Positions 24,996 through 33,676 of a stretch of DNA of 44,965 nt are shown in pieces (position 1 is the first letter of the stretch; the number at the start of each line of letters is the position of its first letter). The position numbers and the translations under genes were made by a program. The stretch is from assembly GCA_001072465.1 (NCBI GenBank), contig JVKM01000047.1, positions 1-44,965 of the forward strand. Direction: 5' to 3'. The notes beneath the pieces were generated by a model, which made no database searches, had not been told where the DNA came from, and worked only from the letters and a program-made list of their open reading frames with translations. The stretch comes from Xylanimonas cellulosilytica (GTDB taxonomy: Bacteria > Actinomycetota > Actinomycetes > Actinomycetales > Actinomycetaceae).

Positions 24996-27686
24996 TTACG
25001 CGGCCTGCTCCTGCCGGCGTCGCCACGCGCAGGCACCAGCGAGACCAAGCAGGGCAGTCCCTCCCGCCAGCTGGGGGTAGACACCGATGGATCCGGCCTT
25101 CGGGAGCACGCCGACCTGCGTGTCGACGACGCGAATGCCGGGCGTGCGATCCGCGCCGGGCAGGCTGCCCGAAGCGGGCAGGACACGCACGGAGCTGAAG
25201 CCCTCATCCGCGCCGAAGTCGGTCTTAATGACGGTCGTCGCATCAGCATCCGTTCCGGCTTCGATGTGGAAGGCGACGGGACGGGGCAGCAGCGCGTGCC
25301 CGACGGGCGCGCGGGTCTCGACGAGCCAGTAGGTCTTCCCCGTCTCCAGGGGCGCGGTCACGAAGCGCGACCCGCCATCGAGGACGGAGACCGGGTCCCC
25401 AGCCAGGGCCTCGTTGTCGTAGATCGCGAAGGCCGCGCCGTCGAGCGGGTACGTGCCGTCGTCGTTGGGGGTTCCGACCGGCTGCGTGCCGGCCTTTTCG
25501 ATGCGGATCGGGCGGGGGCGCGCGGGTGCGCAGGCCTCGTTGTTGGCCTCGCCGTCGTGATCGTAGGCGCCCGTCACCGCGTTGTAGAGGCCGCGTCCCG
25601 GGGTGAGGCGGTCGTTCGACGAGGCGCACTCGAGCAGTGACTCGGAATACCCGGCGGCCGCACTGTCGCGCGCGACCTTCATGCGGATGTACCACGTGGA
25701 GGACGCACCCGGCTCGACGGTCGCCCCCTCGGTGAGGACGTAGGACGCGGCAGCCCCCTGCTCGGTCGCGGCATCAAGCCCGTCGAGGCTAGTTGCGACA
25801 GCCGCGGAGCGCACGGTCAGGCCCGGCGCGAAGTTCGGCGTGTCCGTCAGGCGCCCGGTCGTACCCGCGAGGGTCCCGTCGTTCGTGGCCATAATGCGAT
25901 AGGTGACGGTGATGTCATCCGTCGTGGCGCCCTCGACGGATTCGAGGTCCTTCTGGATGCGCAGCTTGGGCACCTGCTCACGGTTGGTGAAGGTGCAGGT
26001 GATCGGCAGGGCCGCCGGGGACGAGGCCGGGGCGACCTGGGAGAAGTCCACGCCGCCCGTCTCAGCGTCGCGGGTGACGTTCACACGCTCGCCCACGCCG
26101 TTCAGGCAGGTCACGTCGACGAGGCTCCACTGCGCGGAGTTCGGATCATCACTGGTCTTCCAGGGGCCGAAGTATCCGGGTTGTCCGAACGTGAGAGGCT
26201 TGCGACCAGGGATACGCGGACCGGTCTCGGCGATGACGAACTGCGAGAAGCCAGGCATGAAGGCCTTGTATCCGGAGGTGACCACCCCGGCCTCGCCGTA
26301 GGCGGTTGGGGTCAGGTTCGCATCCTCGAAGGAGTTCCACGCGACGAAGCCTTCTGCCGTCACGCTCGTGGTCAGCGGCTTACCTGTGGTGCCGGTCCAG
26401 TCGCCGACACCCAGGGTCGTGAAGCCAAACTCGGGGATCACGTCACCCACCTGCTCGGAGTCATCGGTAACCGCCTTCGCGACACGCACGTAGCGCTCCT
26501 GACTAAAGGAGCCGTAGAGACATCCGAAGGAGGTCTGATTTTCCTTGGTCGTGAAGGTGGAGACCGGGGTCGAGCCCGCGGGAGGGGTGGCGGGGCAGTT
26601 GCCATCCGCATTGGGTACAAATCCGTAGAGGACGAGGCGGTACGGGATCCCGTTGACGGTGATCGTCTGGTCCGAGGTGGTCTTCGTGATCGTCAGGACG
26701 TCGTCCGAGTCAGGCGTATGACCCGGAACGCCCGCAGATCCTGGATAGTACTGAGGCTGGTCCGTATAGATGTCGTAATTCCCATTCCCTTCACCAACTT
26801 TCTGGAAGCAGTACCAGTTTCGATCAGATCGGGCAAGCGCATAGTAGGGAGCAGTCGACGGGCAGGTGCGCGGCGCAGAGGCGCGGGAGACCCGCTTGTA
26901 GGGGCCTCCCTTGCGGCGCACGGCCGTCGTGTCCGTATCGTTGTCAGTTTCCTGCTGGTCGAAGGGGAAGGATTCCTCGAGATCTCCGATGCGAATATCG
27001 AAAGAGGAGTGCACCCAGTGGATCTGGGAGTAGATCGGGAAGTTGTTATGGCGCACGGCCCCGATGAGGAAGGTGCTGTTGAGCGGGACCGTCCCGGGGT
27101 TGTTCGGCTTGTAGCCGAGGGCGCTGGTCGTCGATGTCGAGATCGCGTTCGGCGTGTATTCGCCGTAGTAGGGGTACTGGTAGTAGGCGGCCAAGTGGTA
27201 GTCCCAGGCGACGCCTCGGGTGACGTAGGACCAGTAGTCACCACTCTTCGCCGTATCCGCGTCGAGCCAGTCCTGGGAGTATCCCGCTCGATACGCAACC
27301 GAGCGCTGGTTGGGGTCCGCGGAATTGTAGACCGTCATACCGGGCACGATGCCGAAGTACGAGTTGTCGGCGACGACGGTGGTGCGGTCCGTACCGGAGT
27401 CGTTGAGGACGGCCGCGCCGATGCGCCCTTCGGATCGATTGAAGGTGATGCTGTCGGCGCCGGAGGTCTCGAGGGGAGCATCCGCCCGTGCTGCGCCAGG
27501 AACCAGAACGAGGCCGGACAGCGCGAGTCCAGCCAGAGCGGCGGCGATGATTCCGCGCACGGCAATGCGGCGCGGGCGCGACGCCTGCACCGCACGGTTG
27601 TCCAGGTGGCCGCCCGCTAATGGATGGTCGTCTCGGTGGGCAGTGCCTCCATTCTGGACGCCGCCCTGCATGTCAGTGAGTCTCAT
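24996..27686 (-). CDS. Large cell-wall-anchored surface protein (SpaA/Cna-B-type adhesin)
   Basis: An 896-residue exported protein. The long N-terminal signal region has the hydrophobic core IAAALAGLALSGLVLVPGAARA before ADAPLET. The large head (about residues 70-560) is rich in Tyr, Asn and Thr with several cysteines. It is followed by a DUF11-like stretch (VTYRIMATNDGTLAGTTGRLTDTPNF). A prealbumin-like SpaA/Cna-B domain comes next (FAIYDNEALAG, TYWLVETRAPVGHALL). The C-terminus has LPKAGS, a hydrophobic helix and RRRQEQAA, a sortase signal in which Ala replaces Thr of LPXTG. It is probably a fimbrial tip protein or adhesin. No sortase or pilin gene is adjacent; a class E sortase lies 15 kb away. 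It is monocistronic with its own promoter. Confidence 0.82.
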   Translation of the reverse strand: MRLTDMQGGVQNGGTAHRDDHPLAGGHLDNRAVQASRPRRIAVRGIIAAALAGLALSGLVLVPGAARADAPLETSGADSITFNRSEGRIGAAVLNDSGTDRTTVVADNSYFGIVPGMTVYNSADPNQRSVAYRAGYSQDWLDADTAKSGDYWSYVTRGVAWDYHLAAYYQYPYYGEYTPNAISTSTTSALGYKPNNPGTVPLNSTFLIGAVRHNNFPIYSQIHWVHSSFDIRIGDLEESFPFDQQETDNDTDTTAVRRKGGPYKRVSRASAPRTCPSTAPYYALARSDRNWYCFQKVGEGNGNYDIYTDQPQYYPGSAGVPGHTPDSDDVLTITKTTSDQTITVNGIPYRLVLYGFVPNADGNCPATPPAGSTPVSTFTTKENQTSFGCLYGSFSQERYVRVAKAVTDDSEQVGDVIPEFGFTTLGVGDWTGTTGKPLTTSVTAEGFVAWNSFEDANLTPTAYGEAGVVTSGYKAFMPGFSQFVIAETGPRIPGRKPLTFGQPGYFGPWKTSDDPNSAQWSLVDVTCLNGVGERVNVTRDAETGGVDFSQVAPASSPAALPITCTFTNREQVPKLRIQKDLESVEGATTDDITVTYRIMATNDGTLAGTTGRLTDTPNFAPGLTVRSAAVATSLDGLDAATEQGAAASYVLTEGATVEPGASSTWYIRMKVARDSAAAGYSESLLECASSNDRLTPGRGLYNAVTGAYDHDGEANNEACAPARPRPIRIEKAGTQPVGTPNDDGTYPLDGAAFAIYDNEALAGDPVSVLDGGSRFVTAPLETGKTYWLVETRAPVGHALLPRPVAFHIEAGTDADATTVIKTDFGADEGFSSVRVLPASGSLPGADRTPGIRVVDTQVGVLPKAGSIGVYPQLAGGTALLGLAGACAWRRRQEQAA

Positions 27687-27698
27687 ACCGCCCCCACG

Positions 27699-27727
27699 TT
27701 GATATGGTTACCGACTCACCATAACAA
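27699..27727 (-). promoter_or_regulatory. Sigma70-type promoter of the adhesin gene
   Basis: On the minus strand TTGTTA (27727-27722), a 17-bp spacer and TATCAA (27704-27699). The ATG lies 12 nt downstream, so the leader would be only a few bases. Confidence 0.55.
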
Positions 27728-28332
27728 TGGGACTTAGTTCCCGCACAACCCTCTAGGTCAATATTTATCTGCACTCGCACATATGGAACAGGGCGCCCAT
27801 ATTCGGTGGACCGCGCAGACAATTGCTGCCAAGCCGAGCTCATCCATTACCAAATGGCGACCCGCCTCACTTTTTCACAACCTCACCCCACACTCGGCCA
27901 CTCAATACGAAAGAGTCAGCAGCGCCAACCACCTGGTCAGTCATTTCGATTGTGCACTGCATAACAGGCACAATGTGCGCGCCGCCAGGACACACCTCGA
28001 CACAACCTCCCCCAAACGGAAGCCCAGGAGCGAAATTGCGGCCAAGCGAGACCAATACATGCGACACGACCTGTCCACACTCTGTTTGCTCCAACACACT
28101 TATCGTCACACGTGTAACATGTGCACCAAATGTCACAGGCGCATCATGGCTAGGTATTCCCTGCCATGACGGGCCTTCGATGCGAGTGCGCAGGCCTTTT
28201 CTCATCGGGAACATCCCAGCAGTTGGGGCCACACCAGTTCGCGCGACGGCTAAACTGTGACTGGGAGCGGCCTCGCTTCCACCCACACCGTACGTCGCGC
28301 GCACAGCGCGGGGGAATGAGGAGAGCACGACT
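27728..28332. other. Gene-free, lower-GC interval upstream of the fhaA operon
   Basis: About 600 bp with clearly lower GC than the surroundings and no credible gene. A 128-codon frame at 27783-28169 has no ribosome site and no recognisable protein character. Short palindromes (ACACGTGT, ACATGT) lie near 28110. TAAACT at 28251-28256 is a possible -10 box for fhaA, without a convincing -35. It probably contains the regulatory region of the kinase operon. Confidence 0.5.
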
Positions 28333-29034
28333 ATGAGTATCTTCGACCGCTTCGAGAGCGCCGTCGAGAGAGGCGTCAACGGCGCCTTCTCGCGCGTGTT
28401 CCGGTCGGGGATCAAGCCCGTGGACATCACCACGGCGATCCGCCGCGCCATGGACGAATCCGTCCAGGAAGTCTCCGCCTCGCGCATCATTGCCGCGAAC
28501 CACTTCTCGGTCTATGCCTCGCGCACCGACCTCACCTCCCTCGAGGCGTCCCTCGACGTCCTCGCCGACGAGTTCGCCCAGCAGGCCACCGAACACGCCG
28601 CGGCGAACGGCTACTCTCTCCTCGGCCCCGTCACGATCGAGTTCATCGCCGATGCCTCCGAGCCCAGCGGTACCCTGAAGGTCGACGCTGAAAACCGCCG
28701 GGGACCCGCGGCCCCCGCCACGGCCTCGTCCGCGTCCCCTGAGCACCCGATCATCGACGTCGACGGCGAAAAGTGGCTCCTCACCGAGCCCGTCACCGTC
28801 ATCGGACGCGGCTCCGAAGCCGACATCGTCGTCAACGACTCGGGCGTCTCGCGCCGCCACCTCGAACTGCGCATCACCCCCACCGGCGTGATCGCAACCG
28901 ATCTGGGCTCCACCAACGGCTCCTTCGTTGAGGGCCACCGCATCGACGCAGCGACCCTGCTCGACGGCAACCAGATCGTCATCGGACGCACGAAGATCCT
29001 CTTCTGGACGCACCCAGACCAGAGCGGAGTTTAA
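28333..29034 (+). CDS. fhaA: FHA-domain protein with DUF3662 N-terminus (FhaA)
   Basis: A 233-residue phosphothreonine-binding protein. Residues 1-118 are the FhaA_N/DUF3662 domain (SIFDRFESAVERGVNGAFSRVF, GIKPVDITTAIRRAMD). A short Ala/Ser linker encoded by a copy of CCACGGCCTCGTC follows. The C-terminal FHA domain contains VIGRGSEADIVV, SGVSRRHLEL and TDLGSTNGSFVEG, the residues that grip phosphothreonine. In mycobacteria FhaA is a substrate and partner of PknB and binds the lipid II flippase MviN. GAGGAG upstream supports ATG 28333. It is the first gene of the seven-gene kinase/wall operon. Confidence 0.93.
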   Translation: MSIFDRFESAVERGVNGAFSRVFRSGIKPVDITTAIRRAMDESVQEVSASRIIAANHFSVYASRTDLTSLEASLDVLADEFAQQATEHAAANGYSLLGPVTIEFIADASEPSGTLKVDAENRRGPAAPATASSASPEHPIIDVDGEKWLLTEPVTVIGRGSEADIVVNDSGVSRRHLELRITPTGVIATDLGSTNGSFVEGHRIDAATLLDGNQIVIGRTKILFWTHPDQSGV

Positions 29035-29038
29035 TGAA

Positions 29039-29542
29039 GTGACCACTGACCTCGCATTTACCGTTTTCCGCATCGGGTTCCTGGTGCTGCTGTGGCTCCT
29101 CGTGCTCGCGGCCGTCAACACGCTGCGACGCGACATCTTCGGCACCGTCGTGACCCCGCGCGGCAAGGGACGCGACAAGGCCACCTCACGCCGCAAAGCC
29201 TCCCGTGAGAAGCGCAAGGACAACAAGAAGCGCACCTCCACGAACCCCCTGGCTCCCAAGGATCTCCTGGTGACCGGCGGTCCCCTCGTCGGCACCATGC
29301 TGCCCCTCGGTGAGGCCCCCATCGTCATCGGCCGCTCCCCCGCGTGCACCCTCGTGCTCGAAGACGAGTACGCGTCCAGCCGCCACGCGGCACTCACCCC
29401 CCAGTCCGACGGCTGGTGGATCGAAGACCTTTCCAGCCGTAACGGCACCTTCATCGACGACGAGCGCCTGAGCGCCCCGCGCCAGCTCAAGATCGGTGAC
29501 GTCATCCGCATCGGCCAGACGACTCTCGAATTGGTGGGTTGA
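29039..29542 (+). CDS. fhaB: Membrane-anchored FHA-domain protein (FhaB/FipA-like)
   Basis: A 167-residue protein with an N-terminal membrane helix (FTVFRIGFLVLLWLLVLAAVNTL), then a strongly basic linker (RKASREKRKDNKKRTS). The FHA domain follows with IVIGRSPACTLVLEDEYASSRHAAL and DLSSRNGTFID. This architecture matches FipA/FhaB, which is phosphorylated by PknA/PknB and connects them to division proteins. The GTG at 29039 is in frame and has GGAG 9 nt upstream; the ATG overlapping the fhaA stop codon (29034) is out of frame. It is translated directly after fhaA and before pstP. Confidence 0.92.
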   Translation: MTTDLAFTVFRIGFLVLLWLLVLAAVNTLRRDIFGTVVTPRGKGRDKATSRRKASREKRKDNKKRTSTNPLAPKDLLVTGGPLVGTMLPLGEAPIVIGRSPACTLVLEDEYASSRHAALTPQSDGWWIEDLSSRNGTFIDDERLSAPRQLKIGDVIRIGQTTLELVG

Positions 29543-29543
29543 T

Positions 29544-30842
29544 ATGTCAGGAAACGCGGTTCAATTCCACTACGCTGCCCGCTCCGACGTGGGCCTCGTA
29601 CGTTCCAACAACCAGGACTCCGGATACGCCGGCGCGAACCTGCTGGTCCTCGCCGACGGCATGGGCGGTCCCGCAGGCGGCGACATCGCCTCCTCGGTGG
29701 CCCTCGCGCACCTCGTCCCCCTCGACACGGACTCGCACCCGGCAGACTCGATGCTCCCCCTCCTGCGCGAGGCCCTCCTCGACGCACACGAGGAGCTCAC
29801 CGAGCGCTCGAGCCGCGACCGCGACCTCGAGGGCCTGGGCACCACCTGCATCGCGCTCATGCGCTCCGGCAACCGCCTCGCGATGGTCCACATCGGCGAC
29901 TCGCGCGCCTACGTGCTGCGTGGCGACACACTCACCCAGGTCACGACCGACCACTCCTTCGTGCAGTACCTGGTCGACACCGGCCAGATCACGCCCGAGG
30001 AAGCCGAGCACCACCCCAACCGCAACGTCGTCCTGAAGATCCTCGGCGACGCGCAGGCCGACGTGGCCCCCGACGAGACGATCCGCGAGGCCGTCGTCGG
30101 CGACCGCTGGATGCTGTGCTCCGACGGCCTCTCCGGCGTCGTCTCCCCCGAGACGATCGGCCAGGTCATGGCCGATTTCAAGGATCCGGGCGAGTGCGCC
30201 GAAGAACTCATCCGCCTGGCCCTCCTGGGCGGCGGCCCCGACAACATCACGTGCGTGATCGCGGACATCGTCCCCGCCGGCACGTTCCCGCCCGCTCCCC
30301 CGCAGATCGTGGGCGCCGCAGCCATCGACCGCAACGCCAAGTCACGCGGCGGAGACGGAGCGGCCGCACGCGCTGCTGCCCTGGGTTCCTCGGCCTCGGG
30401 CACCCCCAGCGACGAGGACGAGGCCCCCGTCGAGCTCAAGCCCCGCTCCTCGTGGTGGACCCCCGTGTTCATCTCACTCGTGACGGTCCTCGTGGTCGCC
30501 GCGTCGTGGATGTCGTGGAAGTGGACGCAAACCCAGTACTACGCGATCGGCCAGGACGGCTACGTCGTCATCTACCAGGGCATCCCCCAGTCGATCGGCC
30601 CGTGGCAGCTCTCCCACGCGGTGGAGGTCTCCAACGTCGCGCTGTCCGACCTCGCGCCCGTGGACCGTCAGCGCCTCGACACCCCGGTACTGCGCTCGTC
30701 GCGCGCCGACATCGACTCCTACATCGAGGGCCTGCGCCGCTCGGTCGTCCAGCCCGCCACCCCCTCGTCGCCGACGCCCCAGTCGGGCGCGCCGCAGTCC
30801 GGTGAGGCCCAGTCCGGGGCGCAGAGCGGGGGCGCCTCCTAA
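29544..30842 (+). CDS. pstP: PP2C-family Ser/Thr phosphatase PstP
   Basis: A 432-residue membrane phosphatase that dephosphorylates PknA, PknB and their substrates. The catalytic domain (residues 1-240) carries the PP2C metal motifs SNNQDSGYAG, LADGMGGPAGGD, HIGDSRAYVL, LCSDGLSG and GGGPDNITCVI. A flexible Ala/Ser-rich juxtamembrane part is followed by one helix (WWTPVFISLVTVLVVAASWM) and an external domain of about 110 residues (YYAIGQDGYVVIYQGIPQSIGP) ending in a Gln/Ser/Gly-rich tail. The start ATG lies 1 nt after the fhaB stop codon, and the stop overlaps the rodA start (TAATG). Confidence 0.95.
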   Translation: MSGNAVQFHYAARSDVGLVRSNNQDSGYAGANLLVLADGMGGPAGGDIASSVALAHLVPLDTDSHPADSMLPLLREALLDAHEELTERSSRDRDLEGLGTTCIALMRSGNRLAMVHIGDSRAYVLRGDTLTQVTTDHSFVQYLVDTGQITPEEAEHHPNRNVVLKILGDAQADVAPDETIREAVVGDRWMLCSDGLSGVVSPETIGQVMADFKDPGECAEELIRLALLGGGPDNITCVIADIVPAGTFPPAPPQIVGAAAIDRNAKSRGGDGAAARAAALGSSASGTPSDEDEAPVELKPRSSWWTPVFISLVTVLVVAASWMSWKWTQTQYYAIGQDGYVVIYQGIPQSIGPWQLSHAVEVSNVALSDLAPVDRQRLDTPVLRSSRADIDSYIEGLRRSVVQPATPSSPTPQSGAPQSGEAQSGAQSGGAS

Positions 30843-32221
30843 TGGCTACCGTATCGATCGCGCCCGCCCGGCCTCGCCGATTCCTGGAGCTGACCCTCAT
30901 GGGCCTGGCTCTGGCCGTCGGCATCGCCGGCTACGTGCTGACCTCGCTGAACTACACGGGGGAGATCCCCGCGAACCTTCTCACGCAGGTCGGCGTGCTC
31001 GTCGCGATCGCGATCATCGCCGAGGTCGGCGTGCACTTCCTGGCCCCCTACGCGGACCCGGTGATCCTGCCGGTCGCCGTCGCGCTGACGGGCCTGGGGC
31101 TGGCGATGATCTACCGCCTCGACCTGTCGTACGCACGCAGGGACGAGGCCGTGGTGGGCTTCCGCCAGGCGCTCTTCGTGGGCATCGCGATCGTTATCGC
31201 GGCCATCATCTTGATCATGCTGCGCGACCACCGCATGCTGCGCCGCTACACCTACACCTTCGGCGCGCTGTCGCTGTTCCTCCTGCTCCTGCCGATGATT
31301 CCCGGCCTGGGCCAGGAGACCTTCGGCGCGCGCGTCTGGATCCACCTGGGTCCCATTTCCGTCCAGCCCGGTGAGCTCGTGAAGATCACGCTGGCGATCT
31401 TCTTCGCCGGATACCTCGTGACGAACCGCGACAACCTGGCGATCGGCGGCCGCAAGTTCCTGGGCATGCGCCTGCCGCGTGCCCGCGACCTCGGCCCGAT
31501 CATGGTCGTGTGGCTGATCGGCATCGCGATCCTCGTCCTGCAGCGCGACCTGGGTACCTCGCTGCTCTTCTTCGGCCTGTTCGTCGCGATGCTGTACGTG
31601 GCGACGAACCGCGTGTCGTGGCTGGTCATCGGTTTCACGCTCTTCGTGCCGGCCGTCGCGATCGCGGTGAAGTCTTTCAGCCACGTGCAGACGCGCTTCA
31701 ACATCTGGCTCAACGCCCTGGATCCCGAGGTGTACGACCGAGGTTCGTACCAGCTCGTTCAGGGTCTGTTCGGCCAGGCATCGGGCGGCCTCATGGGCAC
31801 CGGTTGGGGCCGCGGCTACCCGCAGCTCGTGCCGCTGGCGAACTCGGACTTCATCCTGTCCTCCTTCGCGGAGGAACTGGGTCTGACCGGCATGGCCGCC
31901 ATCCTGGTCCTGTACCTGATCCTCATCCAGCGAGGCCTGCGCGCGGCGCTGACGGTGCGCGACGGCTTCGGCAAGCTCCTGGCGACCGGCCTGAGCTTCT
32001 CGCTGGCCATTCAGCTGTTCGTGGTGCTCGGCGGCATCACGCGCATCATTCCGCTGACCGGCCTGACGGCCCCGTTCCTCGCTGCGGGCGGCTCGTCGAT
32101 GGTGTCCTCATGGATCACTGTCGCGCTGCTGATCCGCGTGTCGGACGCTGCTCGCCGCCCGGCCTCGGCCCCCGCGCCGTGGAACTCCGGTATCCAGCCT
32201 GCCGTGGGAGTGGGTGAGTGA
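30842..32221 (+). CDS. rodA: SEDS-family peptidoglycan glycosyltransferase (RodA/FtsW)
   Basis: A 459-residue multipass membrane protein that polymerises lipid II into glycan strands and works with the adjacent class B PBP. About ten helices are predicted. Conserved SEDS blocks include ARVWIHLGPISVQPGELVKI, LQRDLGTSLLFF, YQLVQGLFGQASGGLMGTGWG, ANSDFILSSFAEELGLTG and RIIPLTGLTAPFLAAGGSSM; the SEDS active-site aspartate corresponds to the DLG region. Its position between pstP and pbpA is that of actinobacterial rodA. It contains one copy of the ACGAGGCCGTGG motif at 31141-31155. Confidence 0.95.
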   Translation: MATVSIAPARPRRFLELTLMGLALAVGIAGYVLTSLNYTGEIPANLLTQVGVLVAIAIIAEVGVHFLAPYADPVILPVAVALTGLGLAMIYRLDLSYARRDEAVVGFRQALFVGIAIVIAAIILIMLRDHRMLRRYTYTFGALSLFLLLLPMIPGLGQETFGARVWIHLGPISVQPGELVKITLAIFFAGYLVTNRDNLAIGGRKFLGMRLPRARDLGPIMVVWLIGIAILVLQRDLGTSLLFFGLFVAMLYVATNRVSWLVIGFTLFVPAVAIAVKSFSHVQTRFNIWLNALDPEVYDRGSYQLVQGLFGQASGGLMGTGWGRGYPQLVPLANSDFILSSFAEELGLTGMAAILVLYLILIQRGLRAALTVRDGFGKLLATGLSFSLAIQLFVVLGGITRIIPLTGLTAPFLAAGGSSMVSSWITVALLIRVSDAARRPASAPAPWNSGIQPAVGVGE

Positions 32222-32224
32222 GCC

Positions 32225-33676
32225 GTGAATAACCAGATCCGTAAGATCTTCATCATCGTTCTCCTGATGTTCGCCCTGCTGGGCGTCGGCATCACGAACA
32301 CGCAGTTCATTTCCGCGTCCTCGCTCAACGCGGACGCTCGCAACCAGCGCACGATCCTGCACGCGGCCGAAACCGACCGCGGCCCAATCATCGTCGACAA
32401 GACGGCGATCGCCTCCTCGGAGCGCGAGGAAGACTCGAAGCGCTATGTGCGCACCTACGCCGAGGGGCCGCTGTACGCGCCGGTCACGGGCTACTTCTCG
32501 TCGGTGGGCAACGCCTCGACGGGCATCGAGGCCGCCGAGGAGGACGTCCTGGACGGCCAGTCCCAGACCCTCCTCGGACAGCGCCTGCGCAACCTCCTGA
32601 CGGGCCAGAACCGTCAGGGCGGCGGCGTCTCCCTCACCCTGAACTCGCAGATGCAGAAGGCCGCGGCCGAGGCCCTCGGTAACCGCAAGGGTGCCGTCGT
32701 GGCCCTCGATGCGCGCACCGGCGCGGTCCTGGCGATGTACTCGTCGCCGACCTTCGACCCGAACCAGCTGGCCTCCCCCGACGCCAGCGCGGTGTCCGAC
32801 GCGTTCTCCGCACTCTCCTCGGATCCGAACAACCCGCTGCTCAACCGCGCGATTTCCGAGCGCTACGCCCCCGGCTCGACGTTCAAGATCCTGACGACGA
32901 TCGCCCTCATCGAAAACGACCTCGCCGACCCGGATATGCACATGCCCTCGCCCGTGTCAACGACCCTGCCGGGCACGGCCACCGAGGTCTCTAACATCGA
33001 GTCCTCCACCTGCGGCGACGGCAACCCAACGCTGACCGAGGCCTTCGCGCGCTCGTGCAACACGACCTTCGTGCTGGCTTCCGAGCAGCTGACGAACCAG
33101 CAGCTCCTCGACGTGACGAACCGCTTCGGCTTTGGCCGCGAGTCGCAGATTCCGCTGACGGTGACGCCCTCCGTGTTCCCCGCCGACGCGGACGCCGCGC
33201 AGCTCGCGATGAGCTCGATCGGCCAGTACACGGTCCAGACGACGCCTCTGCAGATGGCGCAGGTCGCCCAGGCCATCGCGAACGACGGCCAGATGATGAC
33301 CCCCTATCTCATCGACTCGATCGTGGACGCCGACAACCAGGTCGTGCGCACGAATAGCCCGACCGACGCCGGCCGGCCGATCTCGTCGGAGACGGCTTCG
33401 AAGCTGCGCGCCATGATGGAGTCCGTGGTCTCCCAGCCCTACGGCACCGGCACGACGATGGCCCTGCCGAACATTGCGGTGGCCGCCAAGACCGGCACCG
33501 CCGAGACCGGCAACGGCGACCGCGCGAACGCCTGGGCCGTCGGTTTTGCCCCGGCGGACAGCCCGCGCATCGCTTTCGCCGTCCTCGTCGAGGGCGATGA
33601 CAACGATCCCACGCCCCACGGCGGAGACGTGGCCGGCCCGATCGCCCGCGCCCTCCTGGAAGCGGGGCTGCAGTGA
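32225..33676 (+). CDS. pbpA: Class B penicillin-binding protein PbpA
   Basis: A 483-residue transpeptidase that cross-links peptidoglycan made by RodA. A single N-terminal helix (IFIIVLLMFALLGVGITNTQFI) anchors it, followed by the dimerisation domain (RGPIIVDKTAIASS). The transpeptidase domain has the SXXK motif at Ser218 (GSTFK), SXN at Ser277 (SCN) and KTG at Lys422 (AKTGTAE). It starts with GTG 3 nt after rodA and overlaps the kinase gene downstream by 4 nt. It belongs to the PbpA/PBP2 group regulated by PknB in mycobacteria. Confidence 0.95.
   Translation: MNNQIRKIFIIVLLMFALLGVGITNTQFISASSLNADARNQRTILHAAETDRGPIIVDKTAIASSEREEDSKRYVRTYAEGPLYAPVTGYFSSVGNASTGIEAAEEDVLDGQSQTLLGQRLRNLLTGQNRQGGGVSLTLNSQMQKAAAEALGNRKGAVVALDARTGAVLAMYSSPTFDPNQLASPDASAVSDAFSALSSDPNNPLLNRAISERYAPGSTFKILTTIALIENDLADPDMHMPSPVSTTLPGTATEVSNIESSTCGDGNPTLTEAFARSCNTTFVLASEQLTNQQLLDVTNRFGFGRESQIPLTVTPSVFPADADAAQLAMSSIGQYTVQTTPLQMAQVAQAIANDGQMMTPYLIDSIVDADNQVVRTNSPTDAGRPISSETASKLRAMMESVVSQPYGTGTTMALPNIAVAAKTGTAETGNGDRANAWAVGFAPADSPRIAFAVLVEGDDNDPTPHGGDVAGPIARALLEAGLQ

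Noticed and set aside
27783-28169. 128-codon frame upstream of fhaA
   Set aside because: No ribosome site, unusual composition rich in His/Thr/Ser, and no conserved features; treated as non-coding.
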